From Haemaphysalis longicornis (Eukaryota > Arthropoda > Arachnida > Ixodida > Ixodidae), in the NCBI GenBank assembly GCA_013339765.2, contig CM023449.1:111601778-111665777 (forward strand): a stretch of 64,000 nt of DNA, given 5' to 3'. Positions 11,103 to 22,477 of this stretch are shown one piece after another (positions within the stretch are counted from its first letter, which is position 1; each line of letters starts with the position of its first letter). The position numbers were made by a program, and so were the translations under genes. Below the pieces are notes generated by a model, which had not been told where the DNA came from, did no database searches, and worked only from the letters and a program-made list of their open reading frames with translations.

Positions 11103-12702
11103 CTCGCAGCCTAATCGAGACGTCTAAGTCGGTGGCAATGTTTATTCTTGTCAACATTTTTGAATAGAACAAAACATTGCTCAAATATGAGGCAGTAAAT
11201 CAATACACAGGGGGCATTTGCAGTGTTCCTTTATGGACGCTCGATTATTGCTATAGGAAATTAATTACTATGTTCACTGCAGAACAAAAAGCACTCCGTC
11301 GCCTGCTGTCCTCCGAGCCGCTATTACAGCTGGCGGCATTTTAACAAACCAAACGGCAACAGTTACGAAAGACCCCACTACTTGGGTTCCACGTTCCGCT
11401 TGGAACGAACGTGAAATACGGAATTGTGGTTCAAAAATCACATCTGGTCACATATAGAATCAATATAATCTATAATCACATCTAGAACATCACTGGTCAA
11501 AGACCAACATTCCTTTCCAGTGACGACAGGGTGATACATCGTTACTACAAAATCAGATATCCTGCGCGGGATGCAGAAGAAACAGACGGAAACGTGCGCT
11601 TCACTTATAAATTAGATAAGACAGCTGGGCGCGGCGAGACGGTGGCGGCAACGCAAAAGTGAAGAAAACAAAACGCTTGGTTGACGCCGATTTAGGGTGC
11701 AAAGTTCCTCTAACAAACATATCTGAAGTCTCCTTCGTGGAAGCGAAGGCAAGTGTACATGGTAGAATAAAAAGTGCAACTCTCTCGGTTAGACTCTATA
11801 TAGTTGAGCAACAAACATTCATGGTATTACTTCTATAGATGAACTCAAAACGCATGAAATTGCATTTTAATGGTAAGCAGTATATATCTAACCCCCTCCC
11901 AGTTTTCATTCCGGTGAAGCAGCTTTACTCAGCGCCCCAGAGGCATTTTTTTACGCTACCGCTGACCCTTCTTTCACAACTGTTATTTGCCGGTGTGTTT
12001 CACGTTTATGTATGCGGACATAAGCGGTGGCCGGTTGTTGCGTGGAAGTGCGGGGAGTCGAGGGAGAGGGGGGGGTGAGGTGCATGCGAGGCTTTAGGAT
12101 TCATGCTCTTACTGATGACATGTCGGTTGAGCTGGCGGGAGTTTCACACCAGGACGTCAAACAGCCGGATGCTGCCTGTCTGGTATATTCACTGATCAAG
12201 CAGATTGCGTAGCGTGTTAAACAACAGCAAGATGCCAGCGAGGCGGAAAGAGAAAGTGACAGCCTCATTTTTGTTGCTTAGAATAAAACTCCAGTCATTG
12301 CAAGTTGCATTCAGCTTAATGGCTAAGAATTATGCTCAATCGCAAATCACAAACGGCGTGGTGCGTTTCTCGCACTCCGACAACTGCGTCCAGCGTCGCA
12401 GGTCATCCGTCTTCGCAGAATGAAAGGGCACTACTTTTATAAAGAGTAACGCTAGTGTAGCGTTTCAGTCGTATACTTATTAATTTGGACAGGGCACCTG
12501 CCGCGGCAAACCTGCCATTCTATATTTCTCGCAGTGGAAATCGCATGAAATTTAGTATATGTTTATACAGGATTCCTTTCTCCTAGTCGGCAGTCTGCAA
12601 TGGTGTTGCAGACTATCTCTAGAAACGCGTAGCCGTATTTTTTGTAAACGCTTCATTTCAAACTAGGGAGGCCTATAGTTTGAAGCAACACAAAGTATGA
12701 AT

Positions 12703-12719
12703 CATAGACAATGCCCTTA
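12703..12719 (+). repeat. Target-site duplication, left, of LINE-C
   Basis: CATAGACAATGCCCTTA occurs here and again at 16529-16545, directly flanking LINE-C. If the two bases shared with the (ATC)n tail are counted, the match is 19 bp. Confidence 0.9.
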
Positions 12720-12819
12720 CCCAGCACGGGGCATCTTGAGTAATCTTGGTGACGGTGAGTGGCGACACCGCGTACCCCGAGCCCCCCATACTTAAGCTGT
12801 CACCTACCGTTGCTAGAAG

Positions 12820-13889
12820 TTGAAAGGTGAAGGGTTAGAAGCCGTGAACGGTGGCCGTCGGAGCCTTGGTCATGCTCCGGCCGATGGGCTCCCTGCCTGT
12901 CTACCAGGCAGGGAGCTCCGGGACCTTTTTGACTACCAGGGTAAGGTCAAAGGAGAAGGTACCCCCGTCTCTCTGCTTTCCAATGTATCATATGCCATTT
13001 TCCAAACCCCTCCTCTCCCCCCAAACGTGATCGGCCCTGAAAAGGGGCCGCTAAGAAGTTTCTTTTCCTCCTCTGCAATCGATCTCTCCCAAAGCCTGAT
13101 AATTTCTCGCGGTTTTTGATCATGGAATCTGTTGACAAGACAAAGCCCATCACTTCCCTGTCTGTGTTTCTAATCTCCAAGTTTCTTGAAAGCCTTATCG
13201 GAAAGTCGTACAAGGCTAAGAAACTCACAACGGGAGACGTTTTGATAGAAGTAGAAAACAAACAATCCTCGAACCTCCTCAAGCAAACGCGCATGGTAGA
13301 TGTTGACATCAAGATCACGCCCCATCGCAGCCTCAATAGCTGCCAGGGCGTGATCTCTGATCGGGATCTAATGAATGAGACTGAAGCAGATCTGCTCGAG
13401 GGCCTCCGAGATCAGGGCGTGACAGCAGTGAGGCGAATCACCATACGCCGAAATGATGAAATAATTCCAACCAAGCACATAATCTTGATACTTGACCGCT
13501 CTAACCTTCCTGAGTCGGTCAACGCAGGTTTCTTGAGATGTCCAATCCGACCCTACGTGCCGAACCCACGCCGCTGTTTCAAGTGTCAGTGGTTTGGGCA
13601 CAGCACAACGTCTTGTCGTGGTAAATTGACATGCGCAAAATGTGCAGCACATATTCATCTAACAGACAATTGTAAATCCGAGAACTTCACCTGTGCGAAC
13701 TGTCAGGGACCACACGCTGCCTATTCTAGGAGCTGTGAAAAGTTCAAACAGGAAAAACAGATAATTGCCTTGAAAGTCAACGAAAACATCACCTTCCCAG
13801 AGGCGCGGAAGAGGTTCGCCTATTTTCCTTTGGGGAGGTGCGCCGACGCAGCTCGCCGGGGGGCGGAGCGGCGTCAGCGTACCTCCTAA
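12820..13889 (+). pseudogene. LINE-C ORF1 (gag-like, three zinc knuckles)
   Basis: ORF1 of this LINE class encodes an RNA-binding gag-like protein. The N-terminal part is open at 12820-13119 (PADGLPACLPGRELRDLF). After a frameshift the main block is open at 13116-13889. That block carries three successive CCHC/CCHC-like knuckles: CFKCQWFGHSTTSC, CAKCAAHIHLTDNC and CANCQGPHAAYSRSC. A conserved FPEARKRFA motif follows. The C-terminal Pro/Ser-rich part seen in LINE-D is lost in the internal deletion. A strong inverted repeat (GCTCCCTGCCTG ... CAGGCAGGGAGC, 12889-12918) lies in the N-terminal coding part. Confidence 0.85.
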
Positions 13890-16464
13890 AGAAGCCTATA
13901 CTAGATAACAATAGGACAACATCTTCTTATAACTCACAGTTTTCACTGCATGAGCTGAGGGCTGCTTTGAGCACGTGTAAACCCTCAGCTCCAGGCCCAG
14001 ACAACATCACATACACAATGATACAACACCTGCACGCAGACACTCTTCTAACACTCTTACACCTATATAACAAGATATGGCTTTCGGGGCACATTGCAAA
14101 CTCTTGGAAGGAGGCTATAGTTGTAGCTTTCCTGAAGTAGGGAAACGACCCGTCGTCCCCCTCAAGTTACCGTCCTATTGCCCTGACGAGCTGCCTGTGC
14201 ACGCTCTTCGAGAAGATGATCAATCGCAGGCTCGTGTACTTCCTCGAGTACAATGGTCTTCTCGAAAGCTGCCAGGCAGGCTTCAGGGAGGGGAGATCGA
14301 CGAACGATCAACTCGTAGCTCTTGAATCGTATATAAAGGATGCCTTCGTGCATAAGCAGTATTGCGGAACTGTATTTGTCGACCTCGAGAAGGCCTACGA
14401 CACCGCTTGGCGTTATGGGATACTTAGTGACCTCAGGTCATTCGGTGTTTCGGGTAATATGTTGAACACCCTTGTTAGTTATTTGTCAGAGAGAACGTTC
14501 AGCGTAAGAGTTGGTTGTACACTTTCAAAGGTTCACGTCCAAGAAAATGGCGTGCCGCAAGGTGGCGTGCTGAGTTGCACTCTCGTCATAGTAAAGATGA
14601 ACTCTCTTGGAAAGGCACTGCCACCAACAATCTCTTATTCTATGTATGTAGACGACATGCAAATATCTTTTAAATCATGTAATATATCAATATGCGAACG
14701 TCAAGTCAAGCTTGGTGTCAAGAAGCTTGCCGGCTGGGCAGACAAGAATGGGTTTATATTGAATCCTGCAAAAAGCTCCTGCGTTGTGTTCTCCAGGAAG
14801 CGCGGGGTCCACCCGGACCCAGACATTACTCTTAATGGCGTGTCGCTTCCTGTGAACAAGGAGCACAAGTTCTTAGGTGTTCTGTTTGACCAGAAACTCA
14901 CATTCATTCCACACATCAAGGAACTTAAACATAAATGTCTTAAAACAATGAATATACTTAAGGTTCTCTCCCATCAATCGTATGGTTCTGACAAAGAACT
15001 CCTACTACGGCTCTATACTGCTTTGGTTGGGTCTCGTTTAGACTATGGCAGTGTGGTATATGGGTCGGCGACTAAAACAGCGTTGCGAATGCTTGACCCA
15101 GTGCTACACTTGGGGCGTCGTCTCGCCTCGGGTGCTTTTCGCACTAGCCCTGTCGAGAGTCTGTATGTCGAGTGTGATAAGTGGAGCCTTGAGAACCAAC
15201 GAACGTACATGGACTTGCTATATGCTTTTAAAATTTCATCGCTGAATAACCATCCTTTTTATCCTGTCTTTAACGACACATCCACATCTTTGCTTTTTGT
15301 AAATCGCCAATCCGTTCCTGTGCCCTTTTCACTTAGAGTGAGAGAGCGAGCCTCGGATCTGAGCGCTTCGTTTTTAAATGAGTCCAGATCATCCTTTTCA
15401 GACATTTTACCTCCTTGGAAAGTTCGTCCTGTGTCCTCCGACCTTTCTTTTCTGAAACTTGAAAAAAATCGGGTACCGCGAGCTGCAATACTGCAGCACT
15501 TTCTGGCTCGGCAGTTTAAATACCCACTTGCAGAACTTTACAGTGACGCGTCTAAAACCTCCACTATGGTATCCTGCACTGCTCATGGTCCGAATTTCAG
15601 TGCAGCCAGAACCATGAGCGTCCACACAACAATTTTTTCAGCAGAAGCCTATGGAATTTTACTGATTGTATGACACATCCTTGAAATCAAATTCCGAAGT
15701 CTGTCATTTACACAGATTCCTTGAGTGTTGTTCGCTTACTGTCAACGCATACACCCCCCAAAAACCACATAGTTAATTTTGTATTTAACACTATCAAGCC
15801 TGTGTATGCGCAGAAGCATCAGCTGCTCCTCTGCTGGGTCCCAGGACACGTTGGGATCGCTGGGAACGAGTTGGCAGACGAGAGGGCCGCTGCTGCTGCA
15901 CTCAGGAACACTGTAGACATAACAACCGTACCATATACAGACTTCAAGCCACACATAAGGCACCACTTGTGTAGAACATGGCAAACACACTTGAGTGAAC
16001 AGACAGATAACAAGTTACACGTTGTAAAACCACGCTTGGGACCATACACCACCGACACACGCAACAGACACACAGAAGTCGCCTTGGGTAGGCTGCGGAT
16101 AGGGCGCACCCATGCGACACACTCGTATCTGCTGGCGGGATCTTCTAGACCCCAGTGCAGCAGGTGTGGAGAGGCCCTATCCGTATTGCACATACTAATT
16201 AAATGCAAGGCACTTCACGCAACACGACACAAACACTTCAGAGAACTCTACAGACAACATATTCCCCTACATCCATCGCTGTTTCTGGGTGACGATGCGA
16301 TGTTTTCCGTGAAACGTGTGTTTGAGTACTTGTCAGACGTCAAGTTTTTAAAACCTCATTTCCTATCACCCATAATCAAGTCTGGCCCTATACACCAGCC
16401 ATCACCATTGCCGTTAATTGATTTTATCGTAATTCTGGCTTTAGTAGCCACTATTTTCTTTTAG
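13890..16464 (+). pseudogene. LINE-C ORF2 remnant (RT, RNase H), no endonuclease
   Basis: Begins just before the reverse transcriptase (SAPGPDNITYTMIQHL). The frame runs to an in-frame TAG at 14138-14140 and continues in the same frame to 15673. It contains SYRPIALTSCLC (partly in a shifted frame), FVDLEKAYDTAW, NGVPQGGVLSC and the catalytic SMYVDDMQIS. RNase H starts with ELYSDASKTSTMV. It then meets a TGA (15671-15673) and a frameshift. The rest is open at 15721-16464, with LLCWVPGHVGIAGNELAD, ending with a finger CSRCGEALSVLHILIKC. This is the best-preserved RT of the family in the window, but it lacks an endonuclease and has two stops and at least one frameshift. Confidence 0.9.
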
Positions 16465-16528
16465 ATACTTTTGTTTGGCGCTCTCTACCCCAGGTGGCCT
16501 TGCGCCAAAAAACTCCAACCATCATCAT

Positions 16529-16545
16529 CATAGACAATGCCCTTA
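16529..16545 (+). repeat. Target-site duplication, right, of LINE-C
   Basis: Exact second copy of 12703-12719, directly after the (ATC)n tail of LINE-C. Confidence 0.9.
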
Positions 16546-16658
16546 ATCAATTTAGCAATTCTATGCTCCCGTATACCTTTCAAACAACCCCTTTGATGTT
16601 TTCTGTAGTGCATTGCTGTAGTTACGACACCAATTTGGTTTTTGTTCATCTCCTGTCA

Positions 16659-16700
16659 GAATATATATATATCTATCTAAATATATATATATATATATAT
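16659..16700. repeat. (TA)n tract at the left edge of Gypsy-1
   Basis: AT dinucleotide tract ending exactly where the LTR begins. It resumes after the second LTR at 22029, so Gypsy-1 appears to have inserted into a (TA)n array and its target duplication cannot be separated from the repeat. Confidence 0.85.
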
Positions 16701-16942
16701 TGTAAGGAGACAGAAGACCCGGCACAAGTCGGCACCAGTACCAGGGGACTAGGTTTAATGAGACCGTCGGTGACTCCACGAAATCAGCCACTCGTGACGA
16801 TGATTATGTACAGATGATGATGATAATGGGTATGCACAGATGAGGGATTGGTCCTACCGAATGACGGCGATTGGCCAGAGCACGTAAGTGTCCCAGCGCA
16901 ATAATTGTCCAGTAATGTTGACTGCGCTTACACACGCTCACA
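16701..16942 (-). repeat. Gypsy-1 3' LTR
   Basis: 242 bp, beginning TGTAAGGAGAC and ending CGCTCACA on the plus strand. It matches 21798-22028 except for a few substitutions and indels, the largest near 16868-16881 (a short block absent from the other LTR). Confidence 0.93.
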
Positions 16943-16983
16943 ATATCCCCCTCGGCTGGAAGCGGCCTCCTGGTCGCCCAGAG

Positions 16984-19900
16984 TCACGATGTACGCTGGT
17001 TGTAACGTTTCATGCGAGAGACGTGCACTATTTCAGTTCCTCGCCGTCGGCGGTTAGTAGGGGCAGCTGCCGGAGGCACCAGATAGTTTACAGGAGATGT
17101 CTGCTCAACTACGATGTAGGGACCAATGTACCTATGCAAGAAGTTCTCGCCTAGACCGGGAGAGCGTAGTGGCGTCCACAGTAATACTTCTTCCCCAGGA
17201 CGGAAGTGAACGGATCGGTGAGTGGAATCGTACTAGCTTTTGCGTTCTTTGCTGTGTGAGTTCAGTGAGAAGACGGGCCAGGTGACGACAGTGGTTAAGC
17301 CGAGAGATGAACACGTCAGAAAACGGGGCGGCAAGGGAGTCCGGGGCAGAAAAGAAAGCCGTGTCAATGATGAAAGAGGGGGAGCGTCCAAAAACCACGA
17401 AGAAAGGTGAGTAGCCAGTGGTGCGCTGGAAAGCCGAACTGTAGGCGAATGTAACAAAAGGAAGCATTCGATCCCAGTTAGTGTGGTCCGGCTTAATATA
17501 CATGGATAGCATGTCGGAGAGGGTACGATGAAATCGTTTGGTGATGCCGTTGGTTTGAGGATGGTAGCTAGTGGTAGTTTTATGCACAGTATTTGCTGCT
17601 TGAAGCACTTCAGCCAGAATTTGAGAAAGGAATGCCTTGCCTCGGTCGCTCAAAAGCACGCGAGTTGCACCGTGGCGCAAGATCATGCTCTGAAGTACGA
17701 AATCTGCAATTTCTTGAGCGCATCCAGATCGCAGAGGTGATGTTTCCGCGTACCTGGTCAAATGGTCGACCGCCGTTGCAATCCAGCGGTAGCCGGTGGG
17801 TGTGCGTGGCAGTGGTCCATACAGATCAATGCCCACCGTATCAAAAGGAGAAGGGGGACAGGGAACTGGTTGTAACGGACGAGCTGGGGAAGGACGTACT
17901 GCGTTTCCTATGTTGGCATTTGGCACATGATGAAATGTATTTTGCCACCCTTGTGGACATTCCAGGCCAGAAAAAACGACTACGGATTCGGTCGTACGTT
18001 TTCTCAAAACCAAGGTGTCCAGCGGTCGCGTCATCGTGGAATGCCTCTAAAATGACTGGCCTGAGCATCCGAGGCAAAACAGTGACCCATCTACTGCCTG
18101 CAGGGTGATGGCTGTAACGGCAAAGAACTCCACTAACGAGCTGAAAGTTTTTGAGCTGCCGACGTAAGCGGCTGTTGGGTGGTCGTGCGGTGCCTTCAAG
18201 TCTTTCTATGATTCGGCGACAATAATTATCGCCACGTTGCAAGGCCGATAAGTTGAGTGTGTCTTCAACCATGGCGCAAGGAATGGGTGCGATGGGCAGG
18301 ACAGGCTGCGTCGACACGGAGGACAGGGGCTGGCGATTTGGACAACGGTCAACGTGAAAGGGCGTCCGCATCCAAATGCTTCTTGCCGGACTTATAAGTA
18401 ACAGTAAAACTGTACTGCTGCAGACGAAGAACCCAACGGCCAAGGCGTCCGGAAAGGTTCTTGAGTGTCGGCAGCCAGCACAACGCATGGTGATCGGTAA
18501 CGACAGTGAAATGCCTGCCGTATAAGTAAGGGCGAAACTTTTGAATTGCCCAAACAACGGCGAGGCACTCCTTTTCCGTTATGCTGTAGTTTTTTTCTGG
18601 CATCGTAAGCGAACGACTGGCATATGCAACCACTCGCTCTTTTTTTGGGCGTCTAGTTGAAGCAAGACGGCACCAATGCCTTGCCCACTGGCGTCCGTGT
18701 GTAAGATCGTGGGAGCGCTGTCGTTAAAATTGCAAAGGACGGGGCTCGACGTGAGGGTATCTTTGAGGGCCTGAAAAGCCCAGTTCGCAATCTTCTGTCC
18801 AAACGAAAGGGATGCCAGGGCGTAGAAGGTGATGTAGCGGGGAAGCAACTGTTGCGAAATTTTGTATAAATCTGCGGAAGTATGATGCGAGGCCGATGAA
18901 GCTGCGGAGTTCCTTCTGCTGTTGTGGACGGGGAAAATTCAAAACTGCCGTAATCTTTTCGGGGTCCGGTTGAATTCCTTTTTTGCTCACGACGTGGCCT
19001 AATACTCTGATAGATTTGCTGGCGAAAGTGCATTTCTTTGTGTTTATCTGCAGTCCCGCATTGGAAAGACAACTCAGTACTTCGTCCAGATGGCGTAAGT
19101 GTTGGTCAAATGTACCTGAGAAAACAACAATGTCGTCCAGGTAGCAGAGACAAGTTTTCCACTTAAGACCACGAAGCACAGTGTCAATCATTCGTTCAAA
19201 CGTGGCAGGCGCGTTACACGAGCCCAAATGGCATCACGTTGAACTCGAAAAGCCCGTCTGGAGTGGAAAACGCCGTCTTCTCTTTGTCATCCTCGTGCAT
19301 TGGGATCTGCCAATATCCCGAGCGTAAGTCTAGACTCGAGAAGTACTCCGCTCCTTGAAGACTGTCCAAAGCATCGTCGATGCGGGGCAGCGGATAAACG
19401 CCTTTTCGAGTGATGTTATTTAGTGCACGGTAGTCGACACAAAAGGGAACTGATCCATCCTTCTTCTCAACCAACACAACCGGCGATGACCAAAAGCTTG
19501 ACGATGGGCGGATAACGTCGCGCTTGAGCATCTCAGCGACCTGCTCTTCAATAATTTTTCTTTCGTGAGAAGAGACGCGGTATGGTCGCCGGCGTACAAT
19601 CGCTGAGCCATCTGTCTCAATTCGGTGAGCGGTCACAGTCGTCCGTTTGAGTGTGTTAGCAACCACGTCAAAGGATGCAAGGTGCTTCGCCAGTACCGTG
19701 AGCAGCTGTTCTGTTTGCTCAGATGTAACGTCAGGGCTGATGGTTGCAGCGATACTAGACATACCACCCGAAGAAGCAAGGTCACACGCACGCGAAGGTG
19801 GTACTGCGTTGGACAGGACAGAAACAGGCTCTCTGTCAACCACAGCAGCGACGGTCATGCCTTTAGGCAACAAAATTGGCTCTGTGGTGGTGTTCCGAGC

Positions 19901-20435
19901 GGCCAAAGCTGCAGATCCTTGTGAAAAACGGACGAGGCATGTTGACATAGCAATTCTTCGGGAAGCATACGGCTTGATGGAGACGCTATCACATCACCTG
20001 CAGAAGTGCTGCTCGAGGACACCAAAAGAACTTCTTCACAACCCGGCGGCAAAAAACAGTCCATTCGTAAGGTTAAGTTCTGCTGTCGTGAGTTTGGTGA
20101 AGGGAACGGCTCTGTGCTGGAAATGTGAATGGCCGGTTGGCGACAGGAAATAACCGCAGAAGCTGAAGAAAGAAAGTCCCATCCAAACATTATTCATGGG
20201 CGCATTCTGGCAAAACGGCAAACTCAATATGGTGACAATCGTCTCCGATGACGACACGTGCTGTGCAAGATGCGGCAGGCTGTATGACATTTCCATTTGC
20301 ACTGCACAATGAAGGTCCAGAGTAGGGCGTCTTCACTTTTCGTAGCCGGCCACACAGATCACTATGCATGACGGAGATACTAGCACCAGTGTCCACTAAA
20401 GCTTGTACAACAATTCCTTCCACAATTACAGGCAA
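16984..20435 (-). pseudogene. Gypsy-1 pol (protease to integrase), frameshifted
   Basis: The protease shows ALVDTGASISVMHSDLC (20435-20190). The reverse transcriptase lies at 19948-18724, with FCVDYRALNNITRKG, LDLRSGYWQIPM, NVMPFGL and the catalytic CYLDDIVVFS, split by a frameshift near 19220. RNase H (18848-18349) has HTDASGQGIGAVLLQ and VTDHHALCWL. Integrase has a zinc finger (ATAGHLGFEK ... CAKCQ) and core aspartates in GIDLYGPLP and LLSDRGKAF. The third catalytic position reads TNGITKRFHRTL, with lysine where TERF is usual. A GPY/F segment (YIGPYIVVEQTSPVNYLV) and the terminal stop lie at about 17160-16984. At least five frameshifts are present. Confidence 0.9.
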
Positions 20436-20509
20436 AATGTTCGAGAGACGCGCTGGAGGAGTTGTAGACAGTTCGCACGATGCAGTTTCCCCTCCGTAAA
20501 CTGCAGCAT

Positions 20510-21721
20510 CTAATTTTCCGGAAGGTGGTTGGCGTCGTTCGAAACGGGGCGAAGAGGCGAGACGAAACGACGTCCGGGCGAAGGGGAACGGCGTCTGGGA
20601 TCCAGTTGACGGCGCGAACGGTCTGGAGAAAACTGAGGCGACGGAGAGCGGTCGTGAGGTGGATTTCCAGGTCGTCGAGGTCCGTAGCTGTAGCGAACGT
20701 CACGTTCGTAGGGGGCGTAGCCTCGCCGCTCATCTTGCTGGCGCCGTCGGCAAAACCACGAGATGTGGCCGCGGATTCCACAATAGAAACAGACCGGGCG
20801 TTCGTTAGGCCGGAAATCCATACGCGGTCGCCAGATGGAATATGTTGGTGACGCATGGGCCGCTGAGGAGATCGCTGTGAGCTGTTCGTAACATTGGCGG
20901 AGGTGCAGGAACTCCGATCGGTGAGACCGGGGGTCGCGAAGCAGCGTCCGCGTAGGAGGGTGCGGCGAAAGCCACTGGGGGGCTACAGCGCGGGCTACAC
21001 GTCATCGACGCCAGCTCCTTTTTAATAATCCCCCGCAAATCAGTCGCAGGCTGAGCACACCGGTATCGCGTATGAGAGCATCGCGTATGAGAGCACGAAG
21101 CTCCGACTCAGGAGGAAGACAAGCTGATTCCTGCCGTGGCTGCAGGCGGATCGCTTGTAGCTGGTCGAGGCGCTGACACGAGGTTCGTACGTCCTCCACG
21201 GAAGACGGATTTTGTAGGGCAAGCGAGTTAAAGGTGAACTCTGCGATTCCCTTGAGTAGATGGCGAACTTTGTCAGCCTCTGCCATGTCTGGGTTCACCC
21301 GACGGCAGAGAGCTAGCACATCCTCAATATAAGACGCAAATGTCTCGTCTGGACGCTGCCAGCGGGCATCTAGTTTTCTTTTTGCCTCATCTGAACGCGC
21401 AGACGGTGTGCCAAATATCTGGCGGATCTTCTCAGTGAAGGAGGCCCAATCAGTTATGGTATGTTCGTTGTTGCGGTACCAGGTCTTTGCAACTTCATGC
21501 AGGGAGAGACCTACGTTATCGAGCTTGAACTTCTCGTCCCACCTGTTAAATTGGCTGACTCGGTTGAATTCGTCAAGCCACTCCTCGACGTCTTCGCCAC
21601 GAAGACCAGCGGGGCCGGGAGGGTCGCACTGGCGGCAAGTCACCATCCATGCCGGCGTGGTAGGAGCGGCAGCCATTCGGTGCGCCTTCTCGGTCCATTG
21701 GACTGGATGGCGGTTGAACAA
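20510..21721 (-). pseudogene. Gypsy-1 gag
   Basis: The capsid-type protein is open from 21721 to 21002. It has the retrotransposon gag core (EEWLDEFNRVSQFNRWDE, then ADKVRHLLKGI, then SVEDVRTSCQRLDQLQ). A shifted frame at 20821-20510 carries a single CCHC knuckle (CFYCGIRGHISWFC) followed by an Arg/Ser/Pro-rich tail. Initiation could be at 21721 or at the MAAAPTTP methionine about 15 codons later. One or more frameshifts separate capsid and knuckle. Confidence 0.85.
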
Positions 21722-21797
21722 GGCGACCTGAACGGAGCTCCAGGGGTGCAGCTAGGTCAGAGAGAGGTCAGGGTCGAAAGAAGCACCCTCCACCACT

Positions 21798-22028
21798 TGT
21801 AAGGAGACGGAAGACCCAACACAAGTCGGCACCAGTACCAGGGGACTAGGTTTAATGAGACCGTCGGTGACTCCACGGAATCAGCCACTCGTGACGATGA
21901 TTATGTACAGATGATGATGATAATGGGTATGCACAGGTGAGGGATTGGTCCTACCGAATGACGGCACGTAAGTGTCCCAGAGCGCAATAATTGTCCAGTA
22001 ATGTTGACTGCGCTTACACACGCTCACA
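21798..22028 (-). repeat. Gypsy-1 5' LTR
   Basis: 231 bp partner of the LTR at 16701-16942. The high similarity indicates a fairly recent insertion relative to the LINEs nearby. Confidence 0.93.
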
Positions 22029-22061
<33 letters not shown>

Positions 22062-22078
22062 ATAATGTATATATATAC
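22029..22078. repeat. (TA)n tract between Gypsy-1 and PLE1
   Basis: AT dinucleotide tract that abuts the 5' LTR of Gypsy-1 on one side and the 3' end of PLE1 on the other. Confidence 0.85.
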
Positions 22079-22126
22079 ACAAAAATAGTTTCGACCACGG
22101 TAAAAAAAGAGAACAGATTTAATACC

Positions 22127-22156
22127 GTTTCGGCCGAGGGACCGGCCTTCGTCAGA
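22127..22156 (-). ncRNA. Hammerhead-ribozyme-like core in PLE1 3' region
   Basis: On the minus strand the order is CTGACGA (22155-22149), then a 5-bp stem II (GGCCG at 22147-22143 with CGGCC at 22136-22132) with a 6-nt loop, then GAAA (22131-22128). This is the conserved CUGANGA-stem II-GAAA core. Hammerheads are established in Penelope-like elements, and the position near the 3' terminus fits. I could not identify convincing stems I and III or the cleavage triplet by eye. Confidence 0.55.
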
Positions 22157-22477
22157 TACAGTGATGGCAGTTGTCGTACAGCTGATATATGTTTAAAAAC
22201 TACAAATCAGCTAAAGCAGCTGAATGAGGGAAGGGAAGAAAAGGAACAGGCAAACACGAGATACAGGCGCTTGTCTAAAGCATTACATAGACGCTATGGT
22301 GCCCAGAATTATCAATAAAGGTTTTCTGTACGATGTCTGTGCTTATACAAAAGCAAGGCTATCTTTACAAGGTTGTCTCTATAAACACCAAGAACATGAG
22401 CAACGACCCTTAACAGTGATTACATGAACAATTGCCTATGAATATTCAGTTCAACAGCAGAACACAGTGTTATCACA

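Larger units (their letters stand above)
8301..12702. other. Apparently single-copy region, no recognised gene body
   Basis: About 4.4 kb without transposon signatures or copies elsewhere in the window. It holds one possible terminal exon (8367-8609, minus), a CTGT microsatellite (about 11007-11042) and a perfect short hairpin (11074-11102). A CpG-rich patch lies at about 10290-10480. Open frames of up to 157 codons occur (for example 10146-10619) but show no recognisable domain. The sequence resumes at 16546 after LINE-C. Confidence 0.5.
12720..16528 (+). mobile_element. LINE-C, non-LTR element with internal deletion
   Basis: Bounded by a 17-bp target duplication, so the 5' and 3' ends are the true ends of one insertion. 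The 5' end (CAGCACGGGGCATCTTGAG) corresponds to the 5' end of LINE-D, and the 3' end is the CCATCATCATCA tail. Compared with LINE-D, about 1.8 kb is missing, running from late ORF1 through the endonuclease to the start of the reverse transcriptase. The junction lies near 13888. Confidence 0.9.
16701..22028 (-). mobile_element. Gypsy-1, two-LTR Ty3/Gypsy retrotransposon
   Basis: A 5.3-kb element read on the minus strand, with near-identical LTRs at both ends and the order gag, protease, reverse transcriptase, RNase H, integrase, GPY/F. A purine tract (GAGGGGGATAT on the minus strand, about 16943-16953) precedes the 3' LTR. A likely primer-binding site (TGGTGGAGGGTGC) follows the 5' LTR at about 21784-21796. 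Frameshifts make it defective. Confidence 0.93.

Noticed and set aside
11839..12423. Three short frames near the end of the single-copy stretch
   Set aside because: No domains, no splice or poly(A) context.
12889..12918. Hairpin GCTCCCTGCCTG/CAGGCAGGGAGC as a LINE 5' UTR signal
   Set aside because: LINE-D shows that this stretch is within the ORF1 coding region, so its conservation can be explained by the protein.
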